Notes under the pieces: model-generated
What the model was told of the DNA's origin: nothing
The model's input: only the letters and a program-made list of their open reading frames with translations
Database searches by the model: none
Shown: piece by piece, positions 1-5,729 of the stretch
How the letters are laid out: each line of letters opens with the position of its first letter
How positions within the stretch are numbered: position 1 is the first letter of the stretch
Made by a program: the position numbers and the translations under genes
DNA from: Hyphomicrobiales bacterium
GTDB lineage: Bacteria > Pseudomonadota > Alphaproteobacteria > Rhizobiales > Devosiaceae
Direction: 5' to 3'
Length of the DNA: 8,496 nt
Assembly (NCBI GenBank): GCA_028290345.1
Contig: JAQGKB010000304.1
Span: 1 to 8,496 of the forward strand

Positions 1-45
1 CCACTCGCTCTCGCCGTGGCGAACGAGGATCAGCGTGCCGGCCAT
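1..45 (-). CDS. gpmA: 2,3-bisphosphoglycerate-dependent phosphoglycerate mutase, N-terminus only
   Basis: Only the first 15 codons lie in the window; the gene continues past base 1. The visible peptide MAGTLILVRHGESEW contains the LVRHGES motif of the histidine phosphatase superfamily, whose His is phosphorylated in catalysis. This start matches the cofactor-dependent mutase that interconverts 3- and 2-phosphoglycerate in glycolysis. An AGGAG ribosome site (plus-strand 52-56) lies six bases before the ATG. The gene follows the EVE-domain gene after 16 bases on the same strand, so it probably shares the dapB transcript. Adjacency of dapB and gpmA is familiar from Hyphomicrobiales. Another histidine-phosphatase paralogue cannot be excluded from 15 residues. 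Confidence 0.8.
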   Translation of the reverse strand, partial: MAGTLILVRHGESEW

Positions 46-61
46 GTCAAACTCCTGAAAA

Positions 62-484
62 TCAATGCAGCGCGACGCCCATGGCGTCGGCAATGACGGT
101 AAAATCGGTGCGGGAGACTTCAAACAGCGATTTGTGAAATGCCATACCCCAATGGCTTCGATCTTTGATGAACGAAAACTGCTCGAGCAGCGGGTAGACG
201 TCGGCTGGCTGCGCGGCAAAGTAGCGCGCCGGGCGCCGCCAGAAGCTGCCCCGGTCGGAAACGGTTTCCTGGGGCTCGGCCGCCTCGACCACCCCGATGC
301 CGGTGAAGGCCCGCACTGGCTCGCCCGCAATCGTCATCGGCGCGTAACAGGCAAAATAGTCGCCTGCTGAGAGTTTCTGCACCGCCGAGCGCTTGCCATG
401 CGCGAACATCACGAAGCCGCCCTCGATCCCCAAATCGACGTGCTCCTTGCGCGTCACGCCGATCCAGAAGCGCGGTTCAGGCAT
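62..484 (-). CDS. EVE-domain protein (UPF0310 family)
   Basis: A 140-residue protein that is essentially one EVE domain, a PUA-like fold. It begins RFWIGVTRKEHV, continues through GGFVMFAHGK (residues 22-31) and GDYFACYAP (41-49), and ends with a conserved FEVS segment (121-124) after SHWGMAFHKSLF. EVE/YTH/PUA-like domains bind modified bases in nucleic acids. A specific role here is unknown, and the protein is cytoplasmic with no signal or membrane segment. I chose the ATG at 484 because the family begins at this point and the 48 upstream codons overlap dapB in another frame. The first eight bases overlap the end of dapB (ATGCCTGA holds both start and dapB stop). I see no Shine-Dalgarno sequence, so translation is probably coupled to dapB. 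gpmA follows after 16 bases. Confidence 0.87.
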   Translation of the reverse strand: MPEPRFWIGVTRKEHVDLGIEGGFVMFAHGKRSAVQKLSAGDYFACYAPMTIAGEPVRAFTGIGVVEAAEPQETVSDRGSFWRRPARYFAAQPADVYPLLEQFSFIKDRSHWGMAFHKSLFEVSRTDFTVIADAMGVALH

Positions 485-1295
485 CGGCAAAGCCGAGCAC
501 GTCGCGCATCGTATAGAAGCCGGGCTTTTGCCCGGCCGCCCACAGCGCCGCGCGCACCGCACCATTGGCGAAGATCGCCCGGTCCTCGGCGCGGTGGCCC
601 AGTTCGATCCGCTCGCTCGGCCCGGCAAAGATCACGCTGTGGTCGCCGACCACGGTGCCGCCGCGCAGCGTCGCAAAGCCGATGCTGCCGACCTCGCGCG
701 GTCCGGTACGACCGTCGCGGACCCGCACCGCATGCTGGGAAAGATTGATCTCGCGGCCCTCGGCTGCAGCCTCGCCCAGCATCAGCGCGGTGCCGGATGG
801 CGCATCGACCTTGCGGCTGTGATGCATCTCGACGACTTCGATGTCGTAATTCTCGCCGAGTACGGCCGCGGCCTTCTGCACCAGCTGCGCCAGTAGGTTC
901 ACGCCGACGGAGAAATTGCCCGCCTTGACGATTTTTGCCCCCGCCTTGGCCGCCTCGCGGATCGCCGCGTCGTCGGCTTCGGAACAGCCGGTCGTGCCGA
1001 TGACGTGGATCAGCCCGAGTTCGGCCGCCAGCTGGGCCAGAGCCACGCTCGCCGCCGGCGCAGAAAAATCGATAATGGCGTCGGCGCCACGCAGCGCCGC
1101 TGCGCTATCGCTGGTGACGAGAACGCCGAGCGGCTCGATTCCCGCCAGCGCGCCGGCATCCTTGCCGATCCCCGGGGCGTCTTCGCGATCGAGCGCCGCG
1201 TGGACGACAAGGCCCGGCGTCGCGCTCACCGCGCGAATATTGGCCGCGCCCATCCGCCCGCCGGCACCGGCAATCACCACCTTCAGATCGGCCAT
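477..1295 (-). CDS. dapB: 4-hydroxy-tetrahydrodipicolinate reductase
   Basis: This cytoplasmic enzyme reduces the DapA product with NAD(P)H on the diaminopimelate route to lysine and peptidoglycan. The 272-residue length is normal for the family. The N-terminal Rossmann fold shows GAGGRMG at residues 10-16. GTTG lies at 100-103 and AGNFSVGVN at 125-133. The active-site segment EMHHSRKVDAPSGTA spans 156-170, with the catalytic His-His pair at 158-159, Lys162 and the PSGTA substrate loop. The ATG at 1295 is preceded by AGGGG and gives an N-terminus (MADLKVVIAGAGG) that fits the family; 49 upstream in-frame codons do not. The gene lies 52 bases after pyrF and overlaps the EVE-domain gene by eight bases, suggesting one transcript. 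No key residue is missing. Confidence 0.97.
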   Translation of the reverse strand: MADLKVVIAGAGGRMGAANIRAVSATPGLVVHAALDREDAPGIGKDAGALAGIEPLGVLVTSDSAAALRGADAIIDFSAPAASVALAQLAAELGLIHVIGTTGCSEADDAAIREAAKAGAKIVKAGNFSVGVNLLAQLVQKAAAVLGENYDIEVVEMHHSRKVDAPSGTALMLGEAAAEGREINLSQHAVRVRDGRTGPREVGSIGFATLRGGTVVGDHSVIFAGPSERIELGHRAEDRAIFANGAVRAALWAAGQKPGFYTMRDVLGFADA

Positions 1296-1347
1296 CGCAA
1301 AAACCCCTGATGCTGAACTGCAATCGCTATAGCAGGCCGCCGCACGG

Positions 1348-2046
1348 CTATGCCAGCCGCGAACCGGTCTGCATCTGCCGCAGCACCAGCCTTGCCGCTT
1401 CCACCGGGTCCGCCGCCGCCGTGATCGGCCGGCCGACGACAAGATGGGTCGCCCCGGCCTGCAGCGCTTCGCCCGGGCTCATCACCCGCTTCTGGTCGCC
1501 ATAGACCGCCCCTTCCGGGCGAATGCCGGGCGTGACGATCGCCATTTCCGGCCCGACGAGGCCGCGCACCATCCCCGCCTCATTGGGGGAGCAGACCAGC
1601 CCGCCGATCCCGGCGCTCAACGCCTGCTGCGCCCGCATCGCCACCAGCCGCGCCACATCGCCGGCGTAACCGGCATCCTTGACGTCGCGATCGTCCATCG
1701 AGGTCAACACCGTCACGCCAAGGATGGTGAGGCCCGACCCGACGGTAGCCTTGGCTGCGGCGCGCAGCGCCTTGGGGTAGGCATGCACCGTCAGCATCGC
1801 CGCGCCGGTCGCGGCGATCGCTGCCGCGCCCTTTTCGACGGTATTGTCGATATCGAGCAGTTTCAGGTCAAAGAACACCTGCTTGCCTGCCGCTATCAGT
1901 GCCTTGCCCAGCGCCAGCCCTTCGCCGCCATAAACCAGCTGATAGCCGATCTTGTAGAACCCGACGCTGTCGCCCAGCGCCTCGATCAATCTTTCGGCAT
2001 CGGCCCGATGGTCCAGGTCCAGCGCAACGATCAATGTTCCAGCCAT
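1348..2046 (-). CDS. pyrF: Orotidine 5'-phosphate decarboxylase
   Basis: Catalyses the last step of de novo UMP synthesis, decarboxylation of OMP, in the cytoplasm. The product is 232 residues, typical of the short bacterial form (group I). It is a single TIM barrel with the signature FFDLKLLDIDNT at residues 58-69, giving the catalytic Asp60-Lys62-Asp65 network. The phosphate-binding segments TPGIRPEG (172-179) and VVGRPIT (203-209) are intact. The ATG at 2046 is preceded by GCAGGAGAA at good spacing. The open frame continues 144 codons upstream, but that extension is proline/arginine-rich, has no family match and runs through repeat-like DNA, so I rejected it. dapB follows 52 bases downstream; upstream is a gene-free kilobase. 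Confidence 0.97.
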   Translation of the reverse strand: MAGTLIVALDLDHRADAERLIEALGDSVGFYKIGYQLVYGGEGLALGKALIAAGKQVFFDLKLLDIDNTVEKGAAAIAATGAAMLTVHAYPKALRAAAKATVGSGLTILGVTVLTSMDDRDVKDAGYAGDVARLVAMRAQQALSAGIGGLVCSPNEAGMVRGLVGPEMAIVTPGIRPEGAVYGDQKRVMSPGEALQAGATHLVVGRPITAAADPVEAARLVLRQMQTGSRLA

Positions 2047-2100
2047 GGCGTTCTCCTGCGGTGCTGCTGTTCCGTCGCACAGGCTCTCGTTCCGGGCAAG

Positions 2101-2117
2101 GGGTACAAAACATACCC
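2101..2117. promoter_or_regulatory. Short inverted repeat upstream of pyrF
   Basis: GGGTA and TACCC flank the seven bases CAAAACA, about 55 bases before the pyrF ATG. The A/T-rich core stands out in GC-rich surroundings and could be an operator or part of the pyrF promoter. I could not place a convincing -35/-10 pair with it, so this is only a candidate site. Confidence 0.25.
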
Positions 2118-2132
2118 GAACGAACTGAAGCG

Positions 2133-2153
2133 CCGCCCGGTCTTGCCGGGCGG
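2133..2153. repeat. GC-rich REP-type hairpin upstream of pyrF
   Basis: CCGCCCGG and CCGGGCGG form a perfect 8-bp stem around the five-base loop TCTTG. No T-run follows on either strand, so it does not look like an intrinsic terminator. The format, a perfect stem with a five-base loop, is the same as in the repeats at 2493-2956 and in 8030-8189. Confidence 0.5.
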
Positions 2154-2490
2154 TGACGCGGGGTCTGGACGAGGCCGGCCTCGAGTTGGGTAGTGATTTG
2201 GTGAGACCTGCCTCGCCCAAACCTTTCGGGATTTTTGACCCAGTGCCGCAAGAAGCCGCTTTCCGGCATGTCACGGCGATGCCAGGCCTGCCCAGGGCGA
2301 CCCCCAGACACCCGAAACTCTCCGCCGGGCAGGTTGGTTTTCGGGCGTGATCACCGCCTGAGCGTCCAACCTGCGGCCCGGTTGTCCGGACCCTGTTCGT
2401 CGCAGCCTGCGTCTGTGACGGAGAAGCGGGGGTAGGATAACGGCGGGATGAGGGGGCGGGGATAAGGTTCTTGTGCATCAGCCACGGCGT
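2154..2490. other. Unassigned intergenic stretch, no gene recognised
   Basis: About 340 bases with no ORF that resembles a protein family on either strand. Short open frames exist in several phases, but they lack ribosome sites and have arginine/proline-rich composition typical of GC-rich noncoding DNA. The one structural element I can support is the inverted repeat at 2325-2381. A decayed gene or a small RNA is possible but not shown. Confidence 0.5.
2325..2381. repeat. Long bulged inverted repeat with inner palindrome
   Basis: CCGGGCAGGTTGG (2325-2337) pairs with 2366-2381, where CCAACCT and GCCCGG are separated by a three-base bulge (GCG). That gives 13 paired bases around a 28-base loop. 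The loop contains the perfect 8-bp palindrome GTGATCAC (2347-2354). It lies about 280 bases upstream of pyrF and does not match the repeat families further right. A structured RNA or a DNA-binding site are both possible. Confidence 0.45.
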
Positions 2491-2604
2491 TCCCTTCTCC
2501 CCTTGAGGGAGAAGGTGGCGCGCAGCGCCGGATGAGGGGTGCTCTTACTGAGTCAGCAACCCGTCACCCGCCCTCCGGGCACCCTCTCCCACAAGGGGCG
2601 AGGG
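2491..2604. repeat. REPIN-like inverted pair of two-hairpin repeats (units A and B)
   Basis: Unit A (plus orientation) has the perfect stem CCTTCTCCC / GGGAGAAGG at 2493-2515 with loop CTTGA. The short hairpin GGCGC-GCA-GCGCC (2517-2529) and a GGATGAGGGG tail follow. Unit B, in reverse orientation, repeats the design: long stem at 2582-2604 with loop ACAAG (CTTGT on the other strand) and one T-G mismatch, and short hairpin GCCC-TCC-GGGC at 2570-2580. The tails face each other across about 20 bases. Similar elements are widespread between genes in Hyphomicrobiales genomes, from my knowledge of the group. Such pairs are thought to be mobilised by RAYT-type transposases or to act in mRNA ends and nucleoid binding. 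Confidence 0.75.
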
Positions 2605-2660
2605 GGAGGCAGAGTTTGGGGCGGGCGGTTGTTCCGAACGGTAGCCCCACCAATCAGTAG

Positions 2661-2707
2661 CCCTCATGGTGAGGTGGGAGCGACCCTCGAACGACCAGGG
2701 CGTGGCA
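2661..2707. repeat. Remnant of a CCTCATGG-type intergenic repeat
   Basis: CCTCA-TGG-TGAGG (2662-2674) is a 5-bp stem with a three-base loop. It is followed by CCCTCGAACGACCAGGG, which resembles the closing part of a common alphaproteobacterial intergenic repeat that normally ends in a second CCATGAGG arm. That arm is not intact here, so this is probably a decayed copy. Confidence 0.4.
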
Positions 2708-2713
2708 CGGAGG

Positions 2714-2822
2714 CTGGATTGCCCGGGTAAACCGGCCAATGACGGTTTCAACTTGGCGCCCGGCGCAAATCACCAAACTCGCAACTTACCCCGTCATTGC
2801 CCGGTTTATCCGGGCAATCCAG
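2714..2822. repeat. REPIN-like inverted pair, GGATTGCCCGG family
   Basis: Two 32-base arms, 2714-2745 and 2791-2822, are reverse complements with two mismatches and are separated by 45 bases. The right arm is itself a hairpin: ATTGCCCGG/CCGGGCAAT with a five-base AT-rich loop. The left arm carries the two mismatches, a G in the loop (GGTAA) and a C for G in the stem (ATTGCCCGG versus CCGGCCAAT). The pair spans 109 bases, close to the 114 bases of the neighbouring A/B pair. No ORF or terminator T-run is associated with it. Confidence 0.75.
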
Positions 2823-2843
2823 ACTTTCCGCGCAAGCTGCCCA

Positions 2844-2969
2844 CCCCCACCCTTGGCTGCCGCCTTCCCTCCCCACAAGGGGGAGGGAGCGCTGGAGGCG
2901 CTATCTCTTGAGCACCTGCACAGCCGTAGTATCTCCCTCCCCCTTGTGGGGAGGGATCAAGGGTGGGGG
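2844..2969. repeat. REPIN-like inverted pair of CCCTCCCC repeats (units C and D)
   Basis: Positions 2866-2889 and 2933-2956 are exact 24-base reverse complements. Each arm is also a perfect 9-bp hairpin, TCCCTCCCC / GGGGAGGGA, with loop ACAAG (unit C) or CTTGT (unit D). CCCCCACCCTT before C (2844-2854) matches AAGGGTGGGGG after D (2959-2969). Unit C also has the small hairpin AGCGC-TGGAG-GCGCT (2888-2902). The orientation is opposite to the A/B pair: here the stems face inward and the tails outward. Unit D is identical over 38 bases to a copy at 8101-8138. Confidence 0.8.
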
Positions 2970-2980
2970 TTGCAGCACGC

Positions 2981-3011
2981 GCCGAATCCCAAGTTCGACC
3001 CTCGGGCGAGG
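2981..3011. repeat. Truncated CCTCGGG hairpin repeat following unit D
   Basis: GCCGAA..CAAGTT then CCTCG-GG-CGAGG (3000-3011) aligns with the sequence following the second copy of the D repeat (8148-8185), where the hairpin is longer. This indicates that both copies belong to one mosaic element and that the copy here has lost part of the stem and loop. Confidence 0.45.
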
Positions 3012-3021
3012 CGCCCCGCCC

Positions 3022-3050
3022 TTGCCCTGGCCCTGCATCGGCAGTATCGC
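3022..3050 (+). promoter_or_regulatory. Possible promoter giving a leaderless thiF/moeB-like mRNA
   Basis: TTGCCC (3022-3027), a 17-base spacer and TATCGC (3045-3050) fit an alphaproteobacterial housekeeping promoter in spacing and moderately in sequence. The ATG at 3058 begins eight bases after the -10, where transcription would start, and there is no ribosome site before it. The match is modest, so this is a candidate. Confidence 0.35.
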
Positions 3051-3057
3051 CTTGCTC

Positions 3058-3813
3058 ATGGCAGACATCTTCAGCAGCGACGAGACGCGGCGCTATGCCC
3101 GGCACCTGGTGCTCAAGGGCGTTGGCGGTGGTGGGCAGCAGAAGCTCAAGGCGGCGCGGGTGCTCGTGGTGGGAGCGGGGGGCCTCGGCAGTCCGGTGAT
3201 CGCCTATCTGGCGGCGGCGGGCATCGGCACCATCGGGGTGGTCGATGACGACAGCGTCGCGTTATCCAACCTGCAGCGCCAAATCATCCATACCGGCGAA
3301 AAAGTCGGTATTCCCAAAACGGAGAGCGCTGGTGCCTTTGTTACCGCCCTCAATCCGCATGTGAATTTTGTCGCCCATACGCTGCGGCTCGATGCAGGCA
3401 ACGCCGCGGCGCTGGCGGCGGGCTACGATATCCTCATCGAGGGCAGCGACAGTTTTGACACGCGGCTGGCGGCGGCGGCAGCAGCGGAGACAAACAAAAT
3501 CCCGCTGGTTTCCGGCGCGGTGGGCATGTTCGACGGGCAGGTGACGGTGCTCGCGCCGCATCTCTTCGGCGCCGACGGCAAGCCCAATCCGCGCTTTGCC
3601 GACCTGTATCCCGAAACCCCGGACGAGGCCGACCTGCCATCGTGCGAAATGGTCGGCGTGCTCGGCGCGGTAACCGGCGTCGTCGGCACGCTGATGGCGA
3701 TGGAAGCCATAAAACTCATCACCGGCGTTGGCGAGCCGCTGCTCGGGCGGCTGCTGCTCTACGACGGCCGGGCGGCCAAGTTCACCGAGCTTTCCTACAA
3801 GCGACGGGGTTGA
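3058..3813 (+). CDS. ThiF/MoeB/HesA-family adenylyltransferase
   Basis: A 251-residue E1-like enzyme. Relatives adenylate the C-terminal glycine of a ubiquitin-like sulfur carrier, MoaD for molybdopterin or ThiS for thiazole. Visible features are the ATP-binding loop GAGGLGSP (residues 39-46), VVDDD (61-65), SNLQRQ with Arg74 (70-75), Lys87 in GIPKTES, and Asp131 in GSDSFDTR. PSCE is at 195-198, where Cys196 is the equivalent of the ThiF/MoeB crossover cysteine. Both CxxC pairs that bind structural zinc in E. coli MoeB are absent: the first region reads PRFADLYPE, and the protein ends (SYKRRG) before the second. There is no rhodanese domain. The ATG at 3058 starts MADIFSSDETRRYARH, which fits the family; the open frame upstream runs through repeats. 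No carrier-protein gene is nearby, so MoeB versus ThiF cannot be decided. The 3' end converges with fabB. Confidence 0.88.
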   Translation: MADIFSSDETRRYARHLVLKGVGGGGQQKLKAARVLVVGAGGLGSPVIAYLAAAGIGTIGVVDDDSVALSNLQRQIIHTGEKVGIPKTESAGAFVTALNPHVNFVAHTLRLDAGNAAALAAGYDILIEGSDSFDTRLAAAAAAETNKIPLVSGAVGMFDGQVTVLAPHLFGADGKPNPRFADLYPETPDEADLPSCEMVGVLGAVTGVVGTLMAMEAIKLITGVGEPLLGRLLLYDGRAAKFTELSYKRRG

Positions 3814-3819
3814 AACCCC
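3806..3819. terminator. Weak hairpin between convergent thiF/moeB-like gene and fabB
   Basis: GGGGT-TGAA-ACCCC forms a 5-bp stem with a four-base loop exactly where the two genes converge; the stop codon of the plus-strand gene lies in the loop. There is no T-run, so termination on either strand is uncertain. Confidence 0.3.
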
Positions 3820-5043
3820 TCAGGCGTCCGGATGCTTGAAGACCAGCGTGGCGTTGGTGCCGCCAAAGCCGAAGGAATTGGAGAGCGCTACCCCGATCGC
3901 CGCATTGTCGCGCCGGGCCCGCAGGATCGGCATGTCCTCGAAGATCGGATCGAGGTTTTCGATATTGGCGCTTTTGCAGAGGAAATTGTGCTGCATCATT
4001 AGGATGCAATAGATCGATTCCTGCACGCCCGTTGCGCCCAGCGAATGGCCGGTGAGTGATTTGGTGGCCGAGATCGGCGGGCACTTGTCACCCGTGCCGA
4101 ACACGACGCGGATGGCATCCATCTCGCGGGCGTCGCCCACCGGGGTGGAAGTGGCGTGCGGGTTGATGTAGTCGACCGGCAGTTTTACGCCATCCAGCGC
4201 CAGCCGCATGCAGCGGGCAGCGCCTTCGCCCGAGGGCGCGACCATGTCGTAACCATCGGATGTGGCACCATAGCCGATGATTTCGGCGAGGATCTTTGCG
4301 CCGCGCGCCTTGGCGTGCTCGAGTTCTTCGAGCACCAGCACGCCGGCGCCGCCGGCGATGACAAAGCCGTCGCGGTCGCGATCATAGGCGCGCGAGGCGC
4401 GCTCTGGCGTGGCGTTGAAATCGGACGACATGGCGCCCATGGCGTCGAACAGGTTGCTCAGCGTCCAGTCGAGATCCTCGTGGCCGCCGGCAAAGACGAT
4501 GTCCTGCTTGCCCATCTGGATCTGCTCATAGCCGTTGCCGATGCAATGCTTTGAGGTCGCGCAGGCCGATGAGATCGAATAATTCACGCCCTGGATGCCG
4601 AACGGGGTGGCCAGCGTTGCCGAAGCCGTGGAGCTCATTGCCTTGGGCACGGCCAGCGGCCCGATGCGCTTCGGGCCCTTTTCGCGGGTGATGTCGGCGG
4701 CTTCCACCACGGTGCGGGTCGAGGGGCCGCCCGAGCCCATGACGATGCCGGTGCGCGGGTTCTTGACGTCCTTCTCCTCGAGCCCGGCATCGGCGATCGC
4801 CTGCTGCATGGCGAGGTAGTTCCAGGCCGCGCCCTTGCCCATGAAGCGGGTGGTGCGGCGATCGAGCATTTCGAACGGATCGAGCAGCGGGTCGCCATGC
4901 ACCTGGCAGCGGAAACCGAGATCGGCATAGACCTGGGCAAAGCTGATGCCCGGCTTGGCCTCGCGAAGGCTTTGCAGCACCGCTTCGATGCTGTTGCCTA
5001 TCGAGGAGATAATTCCCATGCCGGTTACAACTACACGTCTCAT
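3820..5043 (-). CDS. fabB: 3-oxoacyl-[acyl-carrier-protein] synthase I
   Basis: A condensing enzyme that elongates acyl-ACP with malonyl-ACP and is needed to extend the cis-3-decenoyl product of FabA toward unsaturated fatty acids. The 407 residues match the family length. The Cys-His-His triad is Cys161 in SSACATS, His296 in NPHATSTPVGD and His333 in LTGHSLGATG, with Lys328 and the C-terminal FGFGGTN (391-397). The start at 5043 (MRRVVVTGMGIIS) follows GAGGTGA at five bases; twelve further in-frame codons upstream are not needed. It lies 39 bases after fabA on the same strand, as an evident operon. In many Hyphomicrobiales I would expect fabI to follow, but here the next gene is convergent and unrelated. 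Confidence 0.97.
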   Translation of the reverse strand: MRRVVVTGMGIISSIGNSIEAVLQSLREAKPGISFAQVYADLGFRCQVHGDPLLDPFEMLDRRTTRFMGKGAAWNYLAMQQAIADAGLEEKDVKNPRTGIVMGSGGPSTRTVVEAADITREKGPKRIGPLAVPKAMSSTASATLATPFGIQGVNYSISSACATSKHCIGNGYEQIQMGKQDIVFAGGHEDLDWTLSNLFDAMGAMSSDFNATPERASRAYDRDRDGFVIAGGAGVLVLEELEHAKARGAKILAEIIGYGATSDGYDMVAPSGEGAARCMRLALDGVKLPVDYINPHATSTPVGDAREMDAIRVVFGTGDKCPPISATKSLTGHSLGATGVQESIYCILMMQHNFLCKSANIENLDPIFEDMPILRARRDNAAIGVALSNSFGFGGTNATLVFKHPDA

Positions 5044-5082
5044 CTTCACCTCGCTGGTGCCCGGATGCTGCACATTCAACAG

Positions 5083-5589
5083 CTAGATGTCGGTAAAAAG
5101 GCCAACCCGCAGGTCCTTGGCTTCGTAGATGACTTTGCCGTCGGCCTTGACCCAGCCGTCGGCAATGCCAAGCGCCAGGCGCGCCCGCATGACGCGCTTG
5201 ATGTCGATACCATACTCGACGAGCTTGACGTCGTCAGTCACCTGTCCGGTAAATTTGATTTCGCCGCCGAGCGCGCGGCCACGCCCGGGCGAACCGCCCC
5301 AGCCGAGGAAAAACCCGGTCATCTGCCATAGCGCATCCAACCCCAGGCAGCCGGGCATCACCGGATCGCCGAGAAAATGGCACTTGAAGAACCAGAGGTC
5401 CGGGTTTACGTCGAGTTCGGCGCGCACCTGGCCGCGGTTGTGGGCGCCGCCCTCGGCGTCGATCCGGGTGATGCGATCGAACATCAGCATCGGTGGCAGC
5501 GGCAACTGCGCGTTGCCCGGGCCGAACAGTTCGGCGCGCCCGCAGGCGAGCAGATCGTCATAACCGTAAGCATTCGCGCGATCCGCCAT
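5083..5589 (-). CDS. fabA: 3-hydroxydecanoyl-ACP dehydratase/isomerase
   Basis: Dehydrates 3-hydroxydecanoyl-ACP and isomerises trans-2- to cis-3-decenoyl-ACP, the branch point for unsaturated fatty acids. From the ATG at 5589 it has 168 residues, close to E. coli FabA. The active-site segment is CHFLGDPVMPGCLGLDALWQ, with catalytic His71 and Asp85, followed by the FabA-type GFFLGWGG. The N-terminus (YGYDDLLACGRAELFGPGNAQLP) aligns with the family from this start. Alternative starts are ATG 5607 and GTG 5622. The predicted transcription start near 5618 leaves almost no leader for these, while AAGGG precedes 5589. It leads an operon with fabB. Confidence 0.96.
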   Translation of the reverse strand: MADRANAYGYDDLLACGRAELFGPGNAQLPLPPMLMFDRITRIDAEGGAHNRGQVRAELDVNPDLWFFKCHFLGDPVMPGCLGLDALWQMTGFFLGWGGSPGRGRALGGEIKFTGQVTDDVKLVEYGIDIKRVMRARLALGIADGWVKADGKVIYEAKDLRVGLFTDI

Positions 5590-5624
5590 GAAAATTTGCC
5601 CTTGCATTGGCTTTTGCCTCACTT

Positions 5625-5653
5625 CGTGTAGAGGCGGCGTGAGGGAGGGTCAA
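5625..5653 (-). promoter_or_regulatory. Promoter of fabA-fabB
   Basis: Read on the minus strand, TTGACC (5653-5648) and TACACG (5630-5625) are separated by 17 bases, a good match to the alphaproteobacterial housekeeping promoter. Transcription would begin near 5618, giving a leader of about 29 bases to the ATG at 5589. A weaker overlapping alternative, TTGCGG-N17-TTATTG, lies further upstream. Confidence 0.55.
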
Positions 5654-5700
5654 TAACGGTTTTGGCGCCATCCCCGCAAGGTGCTTGGTGTTTTGCCACA

Positions 5701-5712
5701 CACGGCTCCGTG
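5701..5712. promoter_or_regulatory. CACGG-CT-CCGTG palindrome between fabA and irr
   Basis: A perfect 5-bp inverted repeat with a two-base centre lies between the two divergent promoters, about 20 bases before the irr -35 box and 48 bases before the fabA -35 box. Its position would suit a regulator of either gene. It does not resemble the ICE motif that Irr recognises. Confidence 0.3.
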
Positions 5713-5729
5713 GCGAGACGTACAGGCGC

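Noticed and set aside
485..628. 48-codon N-terminal extension of the EVE-domain protein
   Set aside because: It overlaps dapB in another frame and has no EVE similarity; the domain begins right at the ATG at 484.
1296..1347. Separate dapB promoter in the pyrF-dapB gap
   Set aside because: TATAGC (within GCTATAGC) could be a -10, but no acceptable -35 lies 16-18 bases upstream.
1444..2193. 249-codon plus-strand frame opposite pyrF
   Set aside because: Its composition and position mark it as an antisense shadow of pyrF; no recognisable domain.
2047..2478. 144-codon N-terminal extension of pyrF
   Set aside because: The family starts at the ATG at 2046 with a good ribosome site; the extension is low-complexity Pro/Arg/Ser and passes through hairpins.
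2491..2969. CRISPR array
   Set aside because: The repeats are inverted, of several families and unequally spaced; there are no uniform direct repeats with unique spacers and no cas genes.
2661..3011. Insertion sequence or transposase remnant
   Set aside because: No transposase-like reading frame and no terminal inverted repeats bounding a coding segment; the inverted repeats are short self-folding pairs.
2797..3057. 87-codon N-terminal extension of the thiF/moeB-like gene
   Set aside because: It reads through the C/D hairpin repeats; family similarity begins at MADIFSSDETRRYARH.
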